Counted from the stretch's first letter, positions 25,149 to 35,101 are shown. The stretch: 64,000 nt of DNA from Mesobacillus sp. S13 (GCF_020422885.1 NZ_CP084622.1:2251001-2315000), one strand, 5' to 3'. Translations and numbers: made by a program. The notes: a model not told the origin generated them from the sequence alone.

Positions 25149-25420
25149 TGGAAGGAATAGATCCGGGAGTTATATTTGCCCGGTTTTACCTTTTTAGCCG
25201 GAAACGAGGAAGATATCAGGCTTTTATGTGCCCGGTTTTCTGCTCTTGGTCAGAAACGGGGAAGATATCAGGCTTTTATGTGCCCGGTTCTGTGCTCATT
25301 GTAAGAAACGGGGAAGATATCAGGCTTTTATGTGCCCGGTTCTGTGCTCATCGTAAGAAACGGGGAAGATATCGAGTTTTTATGTTCCTGGTTTTCTGCT
25401 CTTGATCAGAGACTGGGAAC
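25149..25420. repeat. Tandem array A, 52-base unit, about five copies
   Basis: The unit starts GAAACGGGGAAGATATCAGG; copies begin at 25201, 25253, 25305, 25357 and 25409, each exactly 52 bases apart, with a degenerate copy before 25201. Inside each unit CCCGGTTT and AAACGGGG are complementary except for one position. The frame through it is open by chance; 52 is not a multiple of three. The array fills the gene-free spacer 25126-25478. Confidence 0.95.
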
Positions 25421-25478
25421 ACTTCTAAATACGAACATGAATGTGGGTATTTGCAATTAGTTTTAGGGGGTAGAATTT

Positions 25479-25630
25479 TTGCAAATATTCTTATTGATGT
25501 TTGGTTTTGCGGTGTGGGTATTCATTCTGTATTATTTCCGATCATTGCGAAGGATTTACATAAGAGTACCAAACAGAATGAAGTAATCATTAAGCTTTTG
25601 GAGAAAAAGATTGTTAAAGAAGAAGAATGA
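25479..25630 (+). pseudogene. Small membrane protein gene with a frameshift
   Basis: TTG 25479 behind TTTAGGGGGT opens a frame MQIFLLMFGFAVWVFILYYF. The natural continuation, IIAKDLHKSTKQNEVIIKLL and a charged EKKIVKEEE end at 25630, is in another frame starting around 25537. Together they form one membrane helix plus a coiled charged tail, the shape of a common small Bacillus protein. A one- or two-base indel near 25535-25545 explains it. Sequencing error is possible. Confidence 0.6.
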
Positions 25631-25636
25631 TAATCA

Positions 25637-25685
25637 AAAAAAGAGCAGTATTTTCGTATGAAACGAAAAATACTGCTCTTTTTCA
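25637..25685 (+). terminator. Strong hairpin terminator
   Basis: AAAGAGCAGTATTTTCGT pairs with AACGAAAAATACTGCTCTTT and runs into T's. The arms' core GAGCAGTA is shared with the terminator at 35102. Confidence 0.85.
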
Positions 25686-25828
25686 TATTGAAAAGAACAA
25701 AATCCTGTGGTAACTTTATATAGATACGCATTCTTTTATTAAATAAATATAATTATCCTTATTTTAATTATACAATGCAATCGAATCGGTAGTCAACTCT
25801 TTTATCAAAAAAGTTTAGGGGTGTTGCT

Positions 25829-28153
25829 ATGAATTTGAATCTTCAGGATGAGCAAAAGCGATTGGACAGTGTGATGGAGGCCATTACGGACGAACTCCTC
25901 AGAGTGGAAGAAGAAACTTCTAGGCGTAAAAATGAAGTCGTCAACATCCGGAAACATTTTTGGGATGAAGTGAAGGTAAATACGGATACTTTTGATGATT
26001 TTCTTGAAACGGTTATTGGCTTGAGACAGGAAGCGCAAGCTCTGTCGGTAAGCCAGAGTACACATAGACACTCTTCCAAGCGTCTGGCCACGCTGCGCCG
26101 CATGAAGGAGATTCCTTATTTTGGTCGTATTGATTTTACGGAAGACGGTTCTTCCGCTCCGGATCAAATCTATATTGGGATTTCCTCGCTTACCGATGCT
26201 GAGGGTGAAAATTTCTTGATCTATGACTGGAGGGCTCCAATCTCAAGTGTTTATTACGATTACCAGCCTGGACCGGCAAAATATCAAACCCCGGGAGGGA
26301 CCATCGATGGCCATCTCGAGAAAAAGTGGCAATATCTCATTCGTGGCGGCTTTTTACAGTCGATGTTCGATACGAGCCTGACGATTGGGGACGAAATCTT
26401 GCAGCTGGTGCTTGGCAAAGGCACGGATAAACATATGCATAATATCGTTTCGACGATCCAGGAGGAGCAGAACCGGATCATCCGCCATGACACCGGCAGG
26501 CTGCTGATTGTTCATGGTGCGGCCGGAAGTGGAAAGACATCTGCTGCCATGCAGCGAATTGCCTATTTGCTCTATAAATACAGAGACCAACTGAATGCAG
26601 ATCAAATTATCCTTTTCTCTCCGAATACAATGTTCAGCAGCTATGTATCAAATGTCCTGCCGGAACTTGGTGAGGAGAATATGCAGCAGGCAACCTTCCA
26701 GGAATATCTGGATCATCGGCTAGGCAAAGACTTTGACGTTGAGAATCCATATGAACAACTGGAATATGTTTTAACAGCTAAGGATGATGAGTCGTATAAA
26801 GCCAGGGTAGCAGGCATCCAATTCAAAGCATCCATTCCGTTTTTTGAAGCGATTCTATCCTACAGGAAGTCACTCGAAGTGTCTGGCATGGTCTTTAAGA
26901 ATATTCTTTTTAGAGGAAAGGCTATTGTCACTTCACAGCAAATGGAAAAAAGTTTTTACAGCAGCGATCCTTCGTTCCGTTTTCATGGCCGTCTTGAAAA
27001 ATTAAAGGATTGGCTTTTAAAGGAAATGGATGAGGCTGAGAAGGTTGAACGAGATCAAGCATGGGTCCAAGAAGAAATCGAACTGCTTAGTGATGAGGAG
27101 TACCATAAAGCGCATGCCTATTTAGCAAAAAAACGGGGATATATAGGGGAATCGATACATGATTATGAAATCGAGGCCGATTCATTGGCCCGCCTGATTG
27201 TTAGACGGAAGTTTAATCCTTTGCGTAAAATGATCAAAGCTTATCGTTTCATTAACATCAAGGGAATCTACAAGCAGCTTTTTACCGGTAGCAATCAATT
27301 AGAGCGAGTACCAGAGGAATGGCAGGAAGTTTGTTTAGACACTGTAAAGATGCTCGATGATAGGAAGCTTTATTATGAGGATGCCACTCCGTTTCTGCTT
27401 TTAAAAGAACTGATACTGGGTTTTCAGATCAATAGTTCAATTAAACACATCGTGGTGGATGAGGCACAGGATTATTCGCCTTTTCAATTTGAGTTTTTGA
27501 AGCGATTATTCCCTGCAGCAAAAATGACTGTGCTCGGCGACTTTAACCAGGCGATCTTCGCCCATGCCAGTGAAATGATTGATTTTCACACACTCACCAG
27601 CCTATATGGGCAGGATAAAACAGAAGTGATCAACATGTCACGGAGTTACCGATCCACAAAACCGATCATTGAATTTACACGTTCACTCGTGCCGAACGGG
27701 GAAAGAATCATCCCATTTGAACGGGATGGCGAACAACCGGTGCTGACACAGGTGGAGAATCAAGAGGAACTGCACAGAAGGATTGCTGACAAAGTTGAAC
27801 GATTGCGGAATGATGGTTACCGTAGTATCGCGATTATTTGCCAGTCTGCAGAGGAAAGCATGTGCGCGCACCAAGCCCTTTCAAACATTGAAGGAATTAA
27901 ACTCATTAAAAGCAGCTCAATCGAATACGAACAAGGGGTAGTTGTCATTCCTGCCTACTTGTCCAAGGGGATTGAATTCGATGCTGTCATTATTTATGAC
28001 TCATCGGAGGACGTTTATTCTGATGAGAGCTTGCGCAGAGTATTCTATACCGCCTGCACACGAGCGATGCATCATTTACAGATTTATTGTATAGGAGAAC
28101 CGAGTCCTTTTTTACAAAAGGGGCTGGATGAAGGGTTGGTTAAGACTAAGTAA
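25829..28153 (+). CDS. helD: RNA polymerase recycling ATPase HelD
   Basis: 774 residues, the same length as B. subtilis HelD. The N-terminal arm is a coiled coil (about 1-60) followed by IPYFGRIDFTEDG and YDWRAPISSVYYDY, typical of HelD. Walker A HGAAGSGKTSAAMQRIAYLL is at about 230-238. HIVVDEAQDYSPFQFEFLKRLFP is the Walker B motif, and VINMSRSYRSTKPIIEF and SKGIEFDAVI are helicase-like motifs. HelD removes stalled RNA polymerase from DNA by inserting arms into its channels (established). It is monocistronic with a RBS of TTTAGGGGTG and its own terminator. Confidence 0.95.
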   Translation: MNLNLQDEQKRLDSVMEAITDELLRVEEETSRRKNEVVNIRKHFWDEVKVNTDTFDDFLETVIGLRQEAQALSVSQSTHRHSSKRLATLRRMKEIPYFGRIDFTEDGSSAPDQIYIGISSLTDAEGENFLIYDWRAPISSVYYDYQPGPAKYQTPGGTIDGHLEKKWQYLIRGGFLQSMFDTSLTIGDEILQLVLGKGTDKHMHNIVSTIQEEQNRIIRHDTGRLLIVHGAAGSGKTSAAMQRIAYLLYKYRDQLNADQIILFSPNTMFSSYVSNVLPELGEENMQQATFQEYLDHRLGKDFDVENPYEQLEYVLTAKDDESYKARVAGIQFKASIPFFEAILSYRKSLEVSGMVFKNILFRGKAIVTSQQMEKSFYSSDPSFRFHGRLEKLKDWLLKEMDEAEKVERDQAWVQEEIELLSDEEYHKAHAYLAKKRGYIGESIHDYEIEADSLARLIVRRKFNPLRKMIKAYRFINIKGIYKQLFTGSNQLERVPEEWQEVCLDTVKMLDDRKLYYEDATPFLLLKELILGFQINSSIKHIVVDEAQDYSPFQFEFLKRLFPAAKMTVLGDFNQAIFAHASEMIDFHTLTSLYGQDKTEVINMSRSYRSTKPIIEFTRSLVPNGERIIPFERDGEQPVLTQVENQEELHRRIADKVERLRNDGYRSIAIICQSAEESMCAHQALSNIEGIKLIKSSSIEYEQGVVVIPAYLSKGIEFDAVIIYDSSEDVYSDESLRRVFYTACTRAMHHLQIYCIGEPSPFLQKGLDEGLVKTK

Positions 28154-28184
28154 TAGAGTTGGAAACAAAGTATGAAAGAAACCG

Positions 28185-28208
28185 AGCTGCCATTCAGGCA
28201 GCTTTTTC
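28185..28208 (+). terminator. Intrinsic terminator of helD
   Basis: Stem AGCTGCC / GGCAGCT (28185-28191, 28197-28203) followed by T5. Confidence 0.85.
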
Positions 28209-28261
28209 TGCTTGAACATTGCTATACTAGCAATAGGAACTATAAAAAAGGTGAGTGTAAA

Positions 28262-28858
28262 ATGGAAACCAACGTTTTCGAACAAATGGCAAGACGCTAT
28301 GATACCGAAGATCGAATTAAATTAGCAAAAGTAATCGTCAGTGAAGTGAAAAAGGGAATAAGGGAGAGTAAAACAAAATCGTTAATCGATTATGGCAGCG
28401 GGACTGGCCTCGTCAGCCTAGAGTTATCAGATTTAGTCGACTCTATTTTGCTAGTGGATTCTTCCAAACAAATGTTGGATGTTGCCGAAGCTAAGATTTC
28501 CCGCAGAGGAATCCGCAATGCGAAGGTTCTTTATTCAGATTTTACTCTGGAAACTCCTGAACTGAAAGCGGACATCGTCTTAATGTCGATGGTCCTTCTG
28601 CATATTCCAGATACGGAGAAAATCCTTCAGCAATTGTTCAGCATCCTGAATGAGGGTGGCGAGCTGATCATTGTGGACTTTGACAAAAATGATCAAATAG
28701 ATCATCCGAAGGTACATAATGGATTTTCACATGAAGGGTTAAAGGATATATTATCAAAAGTTGGCTTTGATTCAATCAAGATTAAGACTTTTTATCATGG
28801 TAAAAAGATTTTCATAAATCAGGATGCGTCTATGTTTATAGCAAGAAGTTTCAAATAA
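28262..28858 (+). CDS. Class I SAM-dependent methyltransferase
   Basis: 198 residues from ATG 28262 (RBS GGTGAG); the longer frame upstream runs through the helD terminator. Motif I is LIDYGSGTGLVSLEL, then LLVDSSKQMLDVA (acidic residue for ribose binding) and ELIIVDF. Substrate unknown; similar to ubiquinone/menaquinone- and small-molecule-type methyltransferases. An extended -10 (TGCTATACT, 28220-28228) just upstream probably serves as its promoter. Confidence 0.85.
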   Translation: METNVFEQMARRYDTEDRIKLAKVIVSEVKKGIRESKTKSLIDYGSGTGLVSLELSDLVDSILLVDSSKQMLDVAEAKISRRGIRNAKVLYSDFTLETPELKADIVLMSMVLLHIPDTEKILQQLFSILNEGGELIIVDFDKNDQIDHPKVHNGFSHEGLKDILSKVGFDSIKIKTFYHGKKIFINQDASMFIARSFK

Positions 28859-29008
28859 GAAATCCTTTGCCGTTCTTAACGAATGGCCTATTTGAAATAA
28901 CACACAAAAAAATCTAGCAATGGTAAAATTGACCTATTTCTATCCTGGTATATGGACTGCTTCCGTAGCAATTATTACAATAATAGTATTATAAACAGGA
29001 GGTGACTT

Positions 29009-31201
29009 ATGGAAACAGCAGTAAACGGTCCGTTACTTTTTGAGAATATCTTCAATCATTTAACCTTTCCTGTTGTAATTTTCGAAATAGATCATGAAGC
29101 ATCTAATGAGGTTCGGGTGTTGGAAGTCAATGAAACCGCCTGTTCCTTGTTTAAATATTCCAGAGAAGAATTTTTAACTAAGAAAGGAATTTCCCTCTTC
29201 AATCATTTATCTCCTAGGGTCCTGAAAACATTAAAAACCCTTTTATTCAAAAATGATCGTTTATCCACGATCTTGGAGCTTCGTGATAAAACGGGCCAAG
29301 TGTTTACGGTAGAAATCAATGCATCCTTTATTAACCAGGGTAGTAAACCGTTGATTTTTTGCATGTTCAAAGAGTATTCCAGTTCCTCCTGTGAAAATGA
29401 TGCAGTAAGAGAAGAAAACAGATACTTGCGGATGATTTTGGATACAACCCAATCATTTGTTTTGATTCTTGATAAAGATGGCCGAATATATAGCTGCAAT
29501 CAATACACTGAAAGGATGACAGGTTACAGCCTTAAAGAATTGCAATACCAGAAGTTTTGGGACATTTTTATTGAAAGTGAGGAGAAGGGTCGGATTTCGC
29601 AGTGTTACCTGTCGGGTAATATCCCACTTGAATATCAAAATTCCTGGTTGATGAAAAATGGAAAGAAACGACATATCAAGTGGAAGACTCAAACGGTGAC
29701 TGATGCTGATGGCAATACTGATTTTGTCTTAGCCACTGGAGTGGATGTTACCGATGAAGTTCTTTCCTATAAAGAGCTTGATAAGAGCAGGGGAAAATAC
29801 CAAACACTTGTCTCTTCGATGAATGACCTCGTTTTTACAATTGACCGCTCATACACCATCACCAGTGTATATGGAAAGTGGTTAGCAACTAACGGATTTA
29901 CGAAGGAAGCCTTTGAAGAGAAGTCCATTGACCATTTGTTAAGTGATTGCATCATGCATCAGAAGGTCAAGAAGACTCTTGGCGGAGAGGTTTCGGAATT
30001 TGAATGGGAATTAGGATGTGCCGATAAGATCTACAGCTTTCATACTGTATTATCGCCGATTGTTTTACATGACAACACCGTAAGAGAGATTGTTGGTGTT
30101 ACCCGTGATATAACTGAGAAAAAAAGCCTGGAAGAACACCATAAAAGGATTTATGAGGCACTGACAAGTGGAGTGATTGTCCAAAATACTTCCGGTGAAA
30201 TCATCTATGTGAACAAGAATTCAACTGAAATTTTAGGTTATAGTGAACATGAACTTAAGAATATGACTTCAATGAGCAAAGACTGGGAAGCAGAGAACTC
30301 GGCAGGTGAAGCATTCCCAGGTGAGGAACATCCCGCTATGAAAACGCTGCGGACTGGGGAAGGACACAGCAACGTAGAAATGTTTATCTACAATCCTGAA
30401 AAGAAGGAAAAGCGGTGGATCCTGGTTGACACTCGGCCTATTTTCGAAGCAGGAAGCTATAAAAAAGTGGAATACGTCCTGTCTACCTTTTTGGATATTA
30501 CGAAAAAGAAGGAAATGGATGAAGTTATGCAGCAAGCGCAAAAGCATGCGCTGGTAGGCAAAATTGCTTCAGGGGTCGTTCATGAGATTCGAAATCCGCT
30601 TACGAGTTTAATGGGTTTCTTGAAATTGTTCGAAGAAGGAGATCGGAACAGCCAGTTATTTGATTACCTTCCAGTCATAAAAGCAGAGTTAGAGCAACTC
30701 AATAAGTTTGCCAATGAATTCATAGAACTCTCCAATACTAATGAAGGTAAATGGGCTGAGGCAAACCTCATAGAAATCATCAATGATGCTATTCATGGAT
30801 TAAAAATGGAAATAGACGACCGTCAAATAAACATAAGCATAGAATCAGACTATAGTGAGTCGATTTTATTATTTTGCAATGAACCGGATCTAAAACTGCT
30901 ATTTATAAATCTCTTTGAAAATTCAATAGAAGCGATGGATATCCACGGGAATCTTCAGATTCTAGTGCATTGCCTGGAAGAGAAAGTTATGATCAAGGTC
31001 ATTGATAATGGAAAAGGCATAAGTCCTGAGCGTTTAAAACATCTTTGTGAACCGTATTATTCCACCAAAGAAAAAGGGACAGGTCTTGGTTTGATGCGCA
31101 GTTTAAAAATCATCAATGACCATAAGGGCAAAATTGACTTTTCCAGTGAGGTGGGGCAGGGGACTGTTGTCACGATAGAGCTATTCTACCAACAACAGTA
31201 A
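29009..31201 (+). CDS. Multi-PAS sensor histidine kinase (sporulation-kinase-like)
   Basis: 730 residues without membrane helices, so cytoplasmic. Four PAS-like modules are visible (about 10-125, 140-255, 265-375 and 380-505), the fourth ending in the PAC signature VLSTFLDITKKK. The HisKA box GVVHEIRNPLTSLMG (His525) resembles KinA/KinE kinases. The ATPase domain has LFINLFENSIEAM, VIDNGKGISPE and GTGLGLMRSLKII. No response regulator gene is adjacent, as for the phosphorelay kinases that feed Spo0F. It has an AGGAGGTGA ribosome site and a strong terminator, so it is a single-gene unit. Confidence 0.9.
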   Translation: METAVNGPLLFENIFNHLTFPVVIFEIDHEASNEVRVLEVNETACSLFKYSREEFLTKKGISLFNHLSPRVLKTLKTLLFKNDRLSTILELRDKTGQVFTVEINASFINQGSKPLIFCMFKEYSSSSCENDAVREENRYLRMILDTTQSFVLILDKDGRIYSCNQYTERMTGYSLKELQYQKFWDIFIESEEKGRISQCYLSGNIPLEYQNSWLMKNGKKRHIKWKTQTVTDADGNTDFVLATGVDVTDEVLSYKELDKSRGKYQTLVSSMNDLVFTIDRSYTITSVYGKWLATNGFTKEAFEEKSIDHLLSDCIMHQKVKKTLGGEVSEFEWELGCADKIYSFHTVLSPIVLHDNTVREIVGVTRDITEKKSLEEHHKRIYEALTSGVIVQNTSGEIIYVNKNSTEILGYSEHELKNMTSMSKDWEAENSAGEAFPGEEHPAMKTLRTGEGHSNVEMFIYNPEKKEKRWILVDTRPIFEAGSYKKVEYVLSTFLDITKKKEMDEVMQQAQKHALVGKIASGVVHEIRNPLTSLMGFLKLFEEGDRNSQLFDYLPVIKAELEQLNKFANEFIELSNTNEGKWAEANLIEIINDAIHGLKMEIDDRQINISIESDYSESILLFCNEPDLKLLFINLFENSIEAMDIHGNLQILVHCLEEKVMIKVIDNGKGISPERLKHLCEPYYSTKEKGTGLGLMRSLKIINDHKGKIDFSSEVGQGTVVTIELFYQQQ

Positions 31202-31222
31202 CTTACATATCCCAAATGCAAG

Positions 31223-31253
31223 GCTTGGAGCACTAGTGCTCCAAGCTTTTTTT
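31223..31253 (+). terminator. Intrinsic terminator of the PAS kinase gene
   Basis: Bases 31223-31246 are a perfect 24-base palindrome (arms GCTTGGAGCA / TGCTCCAAGC) followed by T7. Confidence 0.95.
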
Positions 31254-31345
31254 AATTGGCTTGTATATGAAAACAGTGCCGCAGATTGCATATTTTCTTT
31301 TAAATGGTAAAAATTATTTCTATTAGTCATAAAATGGGGTTTGCT

Positions 31346-32428
31346 ATGAAATTCTCTCGGCTTCAAGTCTCAGCTTTGATTATCTTATTTACTGGAATAT
31401 CAAACCATGTGATGATCCTTCCGCATTTATTGAGAGTAGCAAAGCGGGATGCCTGGGCTAGTGTTGCGCTGGCCTATGTATTCCTGCTGATTTGGGGATT
31501 TCTCACCATTTTCATTTTTAAAAAGATGAATGGCGAAGGTTTTTTAAGCTGGGTGCAAAATCGGGCTGGCAGTATAGTGGGGAAGGGATTTATGCTTTTC
31601 TTTGCTGTCTATTTCCTTGTTTCCGGTTCATTGTCATCATACGATTTCATTCTTATGATCAAGGTTTACTTCCTTCCAAATACACCGGCATGGATTGTTA
31701 CATTGTGTTTCACGTCACTGTGCGTCTGGGCGGCTTTTAAAGGGTTTAGAGTGATTCTTTATACATCGGTCATCTTGTTGCCAATTGTTTGGTCATTTGG
31801 GTATTTTGTTGCCTTTTCGACTATGTTTAAAAAAGACTATTCAATGCTTTTCCCTGTGTTCGTGAATGGTTTTCATCCGGTGCTCGAGGGCTTTGTGATT
31901 GTGCTGGGCGGGAGTATGGATTTGTTCATATTATTCCTGGTGCATGATAAGTTCAACAAGCCGTTTAAATACATACATTGGGTGATCCTGATGTCTGTTG
32001 TGTTAATGCTTGTTGCAGGTCCTACAACAGGTTCCATTTCTTCATTCGGCCCCCATGTTGCCGCTAATTTCCGGTTTCCTGCACTTGAACAATGGAGGCT
32101 TGTCCAATTGGGGAGACAAGTATCTCATATGGACTTCTTAGCCGTTTTTCAATTTTTAGCAGGGTCATTCGTTAAAGTTTCTTTGAGTTTATTTCTATTA
32201 ATAGAGTTATTCAACATCAAATCCTTCAAACTAAAAAGGAATTTGCTAATAGCAAGCGGAGGTATATTTTCATCGATTTCCATTTTGCCATTAAGTGATT
32301 TATTGCTGCAAAAAATTGTCGGCAGTTTTTATTATCCAGTGATGTTCATATGTGGTCTTTCTCTTTCAGCCATTCTGCTCATCGTTGGGTTCTTGCCTGG
32401 AAGAAAGAAGGTGAACAATAATGTCTGA
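31346..32428 (+). CDS. Spore germination permease, GerAB/GerKB type
   Basis: About 360 residues with roughly ten membrane helices of the endospore germination permease (APC superfamily) family. QVSALIILFTGISNHVMILPHLL at the N-terminus takes the place of the usual substrate-pocket helix 1. It is the B subunit of a germinant receptor in the spore inner membrane and is thought to bind the germinant (established for GerBB). The ATG at 31346 has GGGG seven bases upstream; ATGs at 31304 and 31334 are less well placed. It comes first in the operon here; AA-AC-AB or AA-AB-AC order is more common. Confidence 0.9.
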   Translation: MKFSRLQVSALIILFTGISNHVMILPHLLRVAKRDAWASVALAYVFLLIWGFLTIFIFKKMNGEGFLSWVQNRAGSIVGKGFMLFFAVYFLVSGSLSSYDFILMIKVYFLPNTPAWIVTLCFTSLCVWAAFKGFRVILYTSVILLPIVWSFGYFVAFSTMFKKDYSMLFPVFVNGFHPVLEGFVIVLGGSMDLFILFLVHDKFNKPFKYIHWVILMSVVLMLVAGPTTGSISSFGPHVAANFRFPALEQWRLVQLGRQVSHMDFLAVFQFLAGSFVKVSLSLFLLIELFNIKSFKLKRNLLIASGGIFSSISILPLSDLLLQKIVGSFYYPVMFICGLSLSAILLIVGFLPGRKKVNNNV

Positions 32429-33881
32429 GCAGCCATTTTCTGAAAAAATCATCGTGGCACAGGAAGCATTATTATCAGGTGAAATGAATAAAAAAGGGCT
32501 CCAAGAATTATTTAAGAGTTATGCGGATGTAAAGGTTACGAGCTATAAGCAGACAGGTGAGTCTGTTGCAGTCATTTACTGTAAAGGCATGGTGGATGGA
32601 AATCAATTGAATGAGTATTATAACGGTGTCATTGCCTTTCTTAACACAAGGGGAAAGGCTGTGGATACACAAAAGGATTTGCCACCTGTGATCAGTATTG
32701 ATGAGGTTTCTGTCTTGTTTGACAAAGTGTTTTCGGGTTTCCTTGTTATTTTTCAGAATGGCAGAAAGCATTTCTGGGCAATCGCCATAGCGAATATACC
32801 GAAAAGAACACCAGAGGAGTCAAAAACTGAAACATCGATCAAAGGCCCAAAAGATTCTTTTACCGAGGAATTGAACACGAATATTTCCCTGATCAGAAAA
32901 AGAATCAAAAGTCCGCAGCTTTTTAATGAAACCATCTCAATAGGCTCGATATCGAAAACCAAGGTATCGATTCTGTATTTATCCGATAAGGTGAATTATG
33001 AAGCGTTGAATGAAGTAAGAGAACGATTGAACAAGATTGAGACAGAAAGTATATTGAGTGCGGGGCAGCTGGAGCAATGGGTTTCAGACCGGACTCTTTC
33101 TATCTTTCCTTTAATGGATTATATAACACGGCCGGATTTTGCGATTGAATCAATGCTTAGGGGCAGATTCATCGTTGCTGTGGATGGTTCACCCATGGTA
33201 TTGATTGGTCCGGCTAATTTCACTGAATTAACAAAGTCGCCAGAGGATCTTCATTTCCCTTATTACTTTGTGTTGTTCCAGAGGGTTTTACGAATAGTAG
33301 GGATCCTCATTGCGATTTATCTGCCGGGATTTTGGATTGCGATCGCGAGCGTGAATGTCGATCAGCTGCCTTTTCCGCTGCTGGCAACTGTTGTGGTCTC
33401 GAGACAGGGATTGCCTTTACCAAGCGCATTGGAGGCATTATTCATTCTTATCTTGTTTGAATTACTAAGGGAAGCAGGAATAAGGATGCCAATAGCAGTA
33501 GGGCAAACGATATCAATCGTTGGCGGTCTGATCATTGGGGATGCAGCCATCCGGGCGGGCCTCGCTTCGCCAACCATCATTGTCATCATTGCTTTGACCG
33601 CAGTAGCCACATACACACTCGTCAATCAGTCTTTAACAGGAACTGTCACAGTCCTTCGTTTCCTAATTTTAATCATGGCAACCTTCTTGGGTATATTTGG
33701 TGTTTATATCGGTTCATTTGCCGTCCTGGTTTATTTGTGTCAGTTAGAGTCGTTCAAACTTAACTATATGGAGCCCATTGTGTCACTAAGACCGAAGGAA
33801 ATTCTTTCAGCCTTGCTGATTAACCCTTATAAAACAAAGAACTTTTCTGCATCTATGTTAAACAAGGGGAGAAAGAGATGA
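32421..33881 (+). CDS. Spore germination protein, GerAA/GerKA type
   Basis: 486 residues. The soluble N-terminal half (to about 240) includes SILYLSDKVNYEALNEVRERL and SILSAGQLEQWVSD. The membrane half has FPLMDYITRPDFAIESMLRGRFIVAVDGSPMVLIGPANF, FELLREAGIRMPIAVGQTISIVGGLIIGDAAIRAG and SLTGTVTVLRF, all standard for GerA. It is the A subunit of a germinant receptor, which assembles into an oligomeric channel. The start overlaps the preceding gene by 8 bases. Confidence 0.95.
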   Translation: MSEQPFSEKIIVAQEALLSGEMNKKGLQELFKSYADVKVTSYKQTGESVAVIYCKGMVDGNQLNEYYNGVIAFLNTRGKAVDTQKDLPPVISIDEVSVLFDKVFSGFLVIFQNGRKHFWAIAIANIPKRTPEESKTETSIKGPKDSFTEELNTNISLIRKRIKSPQLFNETISIGSISKTKVSILYLSDKVNYEALNEVRERLNKIETESILSAGQLEQWVSDRTLSIFPLMDYITRPDFAIESMLRGRFIVAVDGSPMVLIGPANFTELTKSPEDLHFPYYFVLFQRVLRIVGILIAIYLPGFWIAIASVNVDQLPFPLLATVVVSRQGLPLPSALEALFILILFELLREAGIRMPIAVGQTISIVGGLIIGDAAIRAGLASPTIIVIIALTAVATYTLVNQSLTGTVTVLRFLILIMATFLGIFGVYIGSFAVLVYLCQLESFKLNYMEPIVSLRPKEILSALLINPYKTKNFSASMLNKGRKR

Positions 33882-35017
33882 TTACGTTGGGAAGGAACCT
33901 TTCACTTGCTGCGGTTATGATCATTCTTATTCTGCAAACAGGTTGTACGGATATCAAAGAAACTCAGGATCTGAACTATGCAACGGCTATCGGGGTGGAT
34001 TATAAAGATGGGAAATATCATACCTATATTCAATTGGTGGATTTGATGAAGGTTGCTAAAACTGAAGGTGGTGATAGTTCACCAGCCAAAATGTGGGTAT
34101 CGAAAGCGGAGGGCGAAATCTTTATTGATTCGTTTTTTGAAATTTATAAGACGGCTCAGGAAAGATTCGTATGGGCCCACGTCACAGCAATTGTCCTATC
34201 TGAAGCTGCTTTACAACAAGGATTCCAGGAAATCTTTGATGGGCTGACCCGTTACCACGAGTTCCGATTGACTCCTTGGGTCTATGGTACGAACGAATCG
34301 ATCGAGGACATCCTGTCAACTAAGGGATTTTTTGGTCAAACGTCTCTGAATACAATCTTGCATCATCCGGAATCCATCTTCCAACAAAGCTCTGAACTTA
34401 AACCAATACAGTTATTCGAATTGGCAAGGCAGGTATACGAACCAGCCTACACTTCCCATCTTCCATCTCTTTCGATCAATAAAAGCCAATGGAAGGAAGG
34501 GGAAAAGCAAGAATCCAAGCTGTATATGAATGGTGCCTATTTTATTAAAAATGATGAGTATAAGGGCTTTTTTACAATAAAAGAAGTAAAGGGACTGAGA
34601 TGGACCACCCCTGAGATGGAGAGAATCCAGGTAATGATCCCAAATGAGGAGGGCCCATCCTTTTTAACCGTTTTTGAAGACCCGAAAGTGAAGTATGTCA
34701 GTAATGGGCCGGAAGTCGATATTGTGGTCAATGTTAAAGGGAATCTTGCCAATCGGGAAAAAAACAAGAATCTTAAACTGGCTGAAATGAAGGGGTTATG
34801 TGAGACAATCATTAAAAAAGAAATCCAGGGACAATATGAGTTAGGAATTGAAAAGGAAACAGACTTTTTAAACTTAGAACATGTCCTTTACCGTGAAAGC
34901 TGGAGAAAAACCGACAACTTGAAACAAGCGAGTTTGAACAAGGTGAAAGTAAATGTTGATATTATTCATTCAGGGGCGTTGACAAACCGAATGATCGAGA
35001 TGAAAGATTTGGATTGA
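33878..35017 (+). CDS. Spore germination lipoprotein, GerAC family (Ger(x)C)
   Basis: 379 residues with signal and lipobox LQTGC (Cys23), followed by TDIKETQDLNYATAIGVDYKDGKYHTYIQ, the Ger(x)C N-terminal hallmark, and a C-terminal domain ending IHSGALTNRMIEMKD. It overlaps the GerAA stop as ATGA. It is the C subunit anchored to the spore inner membrane by a diacylglycerol. With the two upstream genes it gives a complete receptor; the germinant is unknown. Confidence 0.95.
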   Translation: MITLGRNLSLAAVMIILILQTGCTDIKETQDLNYATAIGVDYKDGKYHTYIQLVDLMKVAKTEGGDSSPAKMWVSKAEGEIFIDSFFEIYKTAQERFVWAHVTAIVLSEAALQQGFQEIFDGLTRYHEFRLTPWVYGTNESIEDILSTKGFFGQTSLNTILHHPESIFQQSSELKPIQLFELARQVYEPAYTSHLPSLSINKSQWKEGEKQESKLYMNGAYFIKNDEYKGFFTIKEVKGLRWTTPEMERIQVMIPNEEGPSFLTVFEDPKVKYVSNGPEVDIVVNVKGNLANREKNKNLKLAEMKGLCETIIKKEIQGQYELGIEKETDFLNLEHVLYRESWRKTDNLKQASLNKVKVNVDIIHSGALTNRMIEMKDLD

Positions 35018-35101
35018 TGAGTGCTGTTCCCATCAAAGTGTCGAAGCAGGATATGGGGGCGTTTTTGGGATTTCTGTGAATAATTGATGTAAAAATCAAA
35101 T

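Noticed and set aside
25133..25405. A 90-residue frame over array A
   Set aside because: It reads through 52-base tandem repeats, each copy in a different phase; no ribosome site fits and the protein shows only repeat-derived residues.
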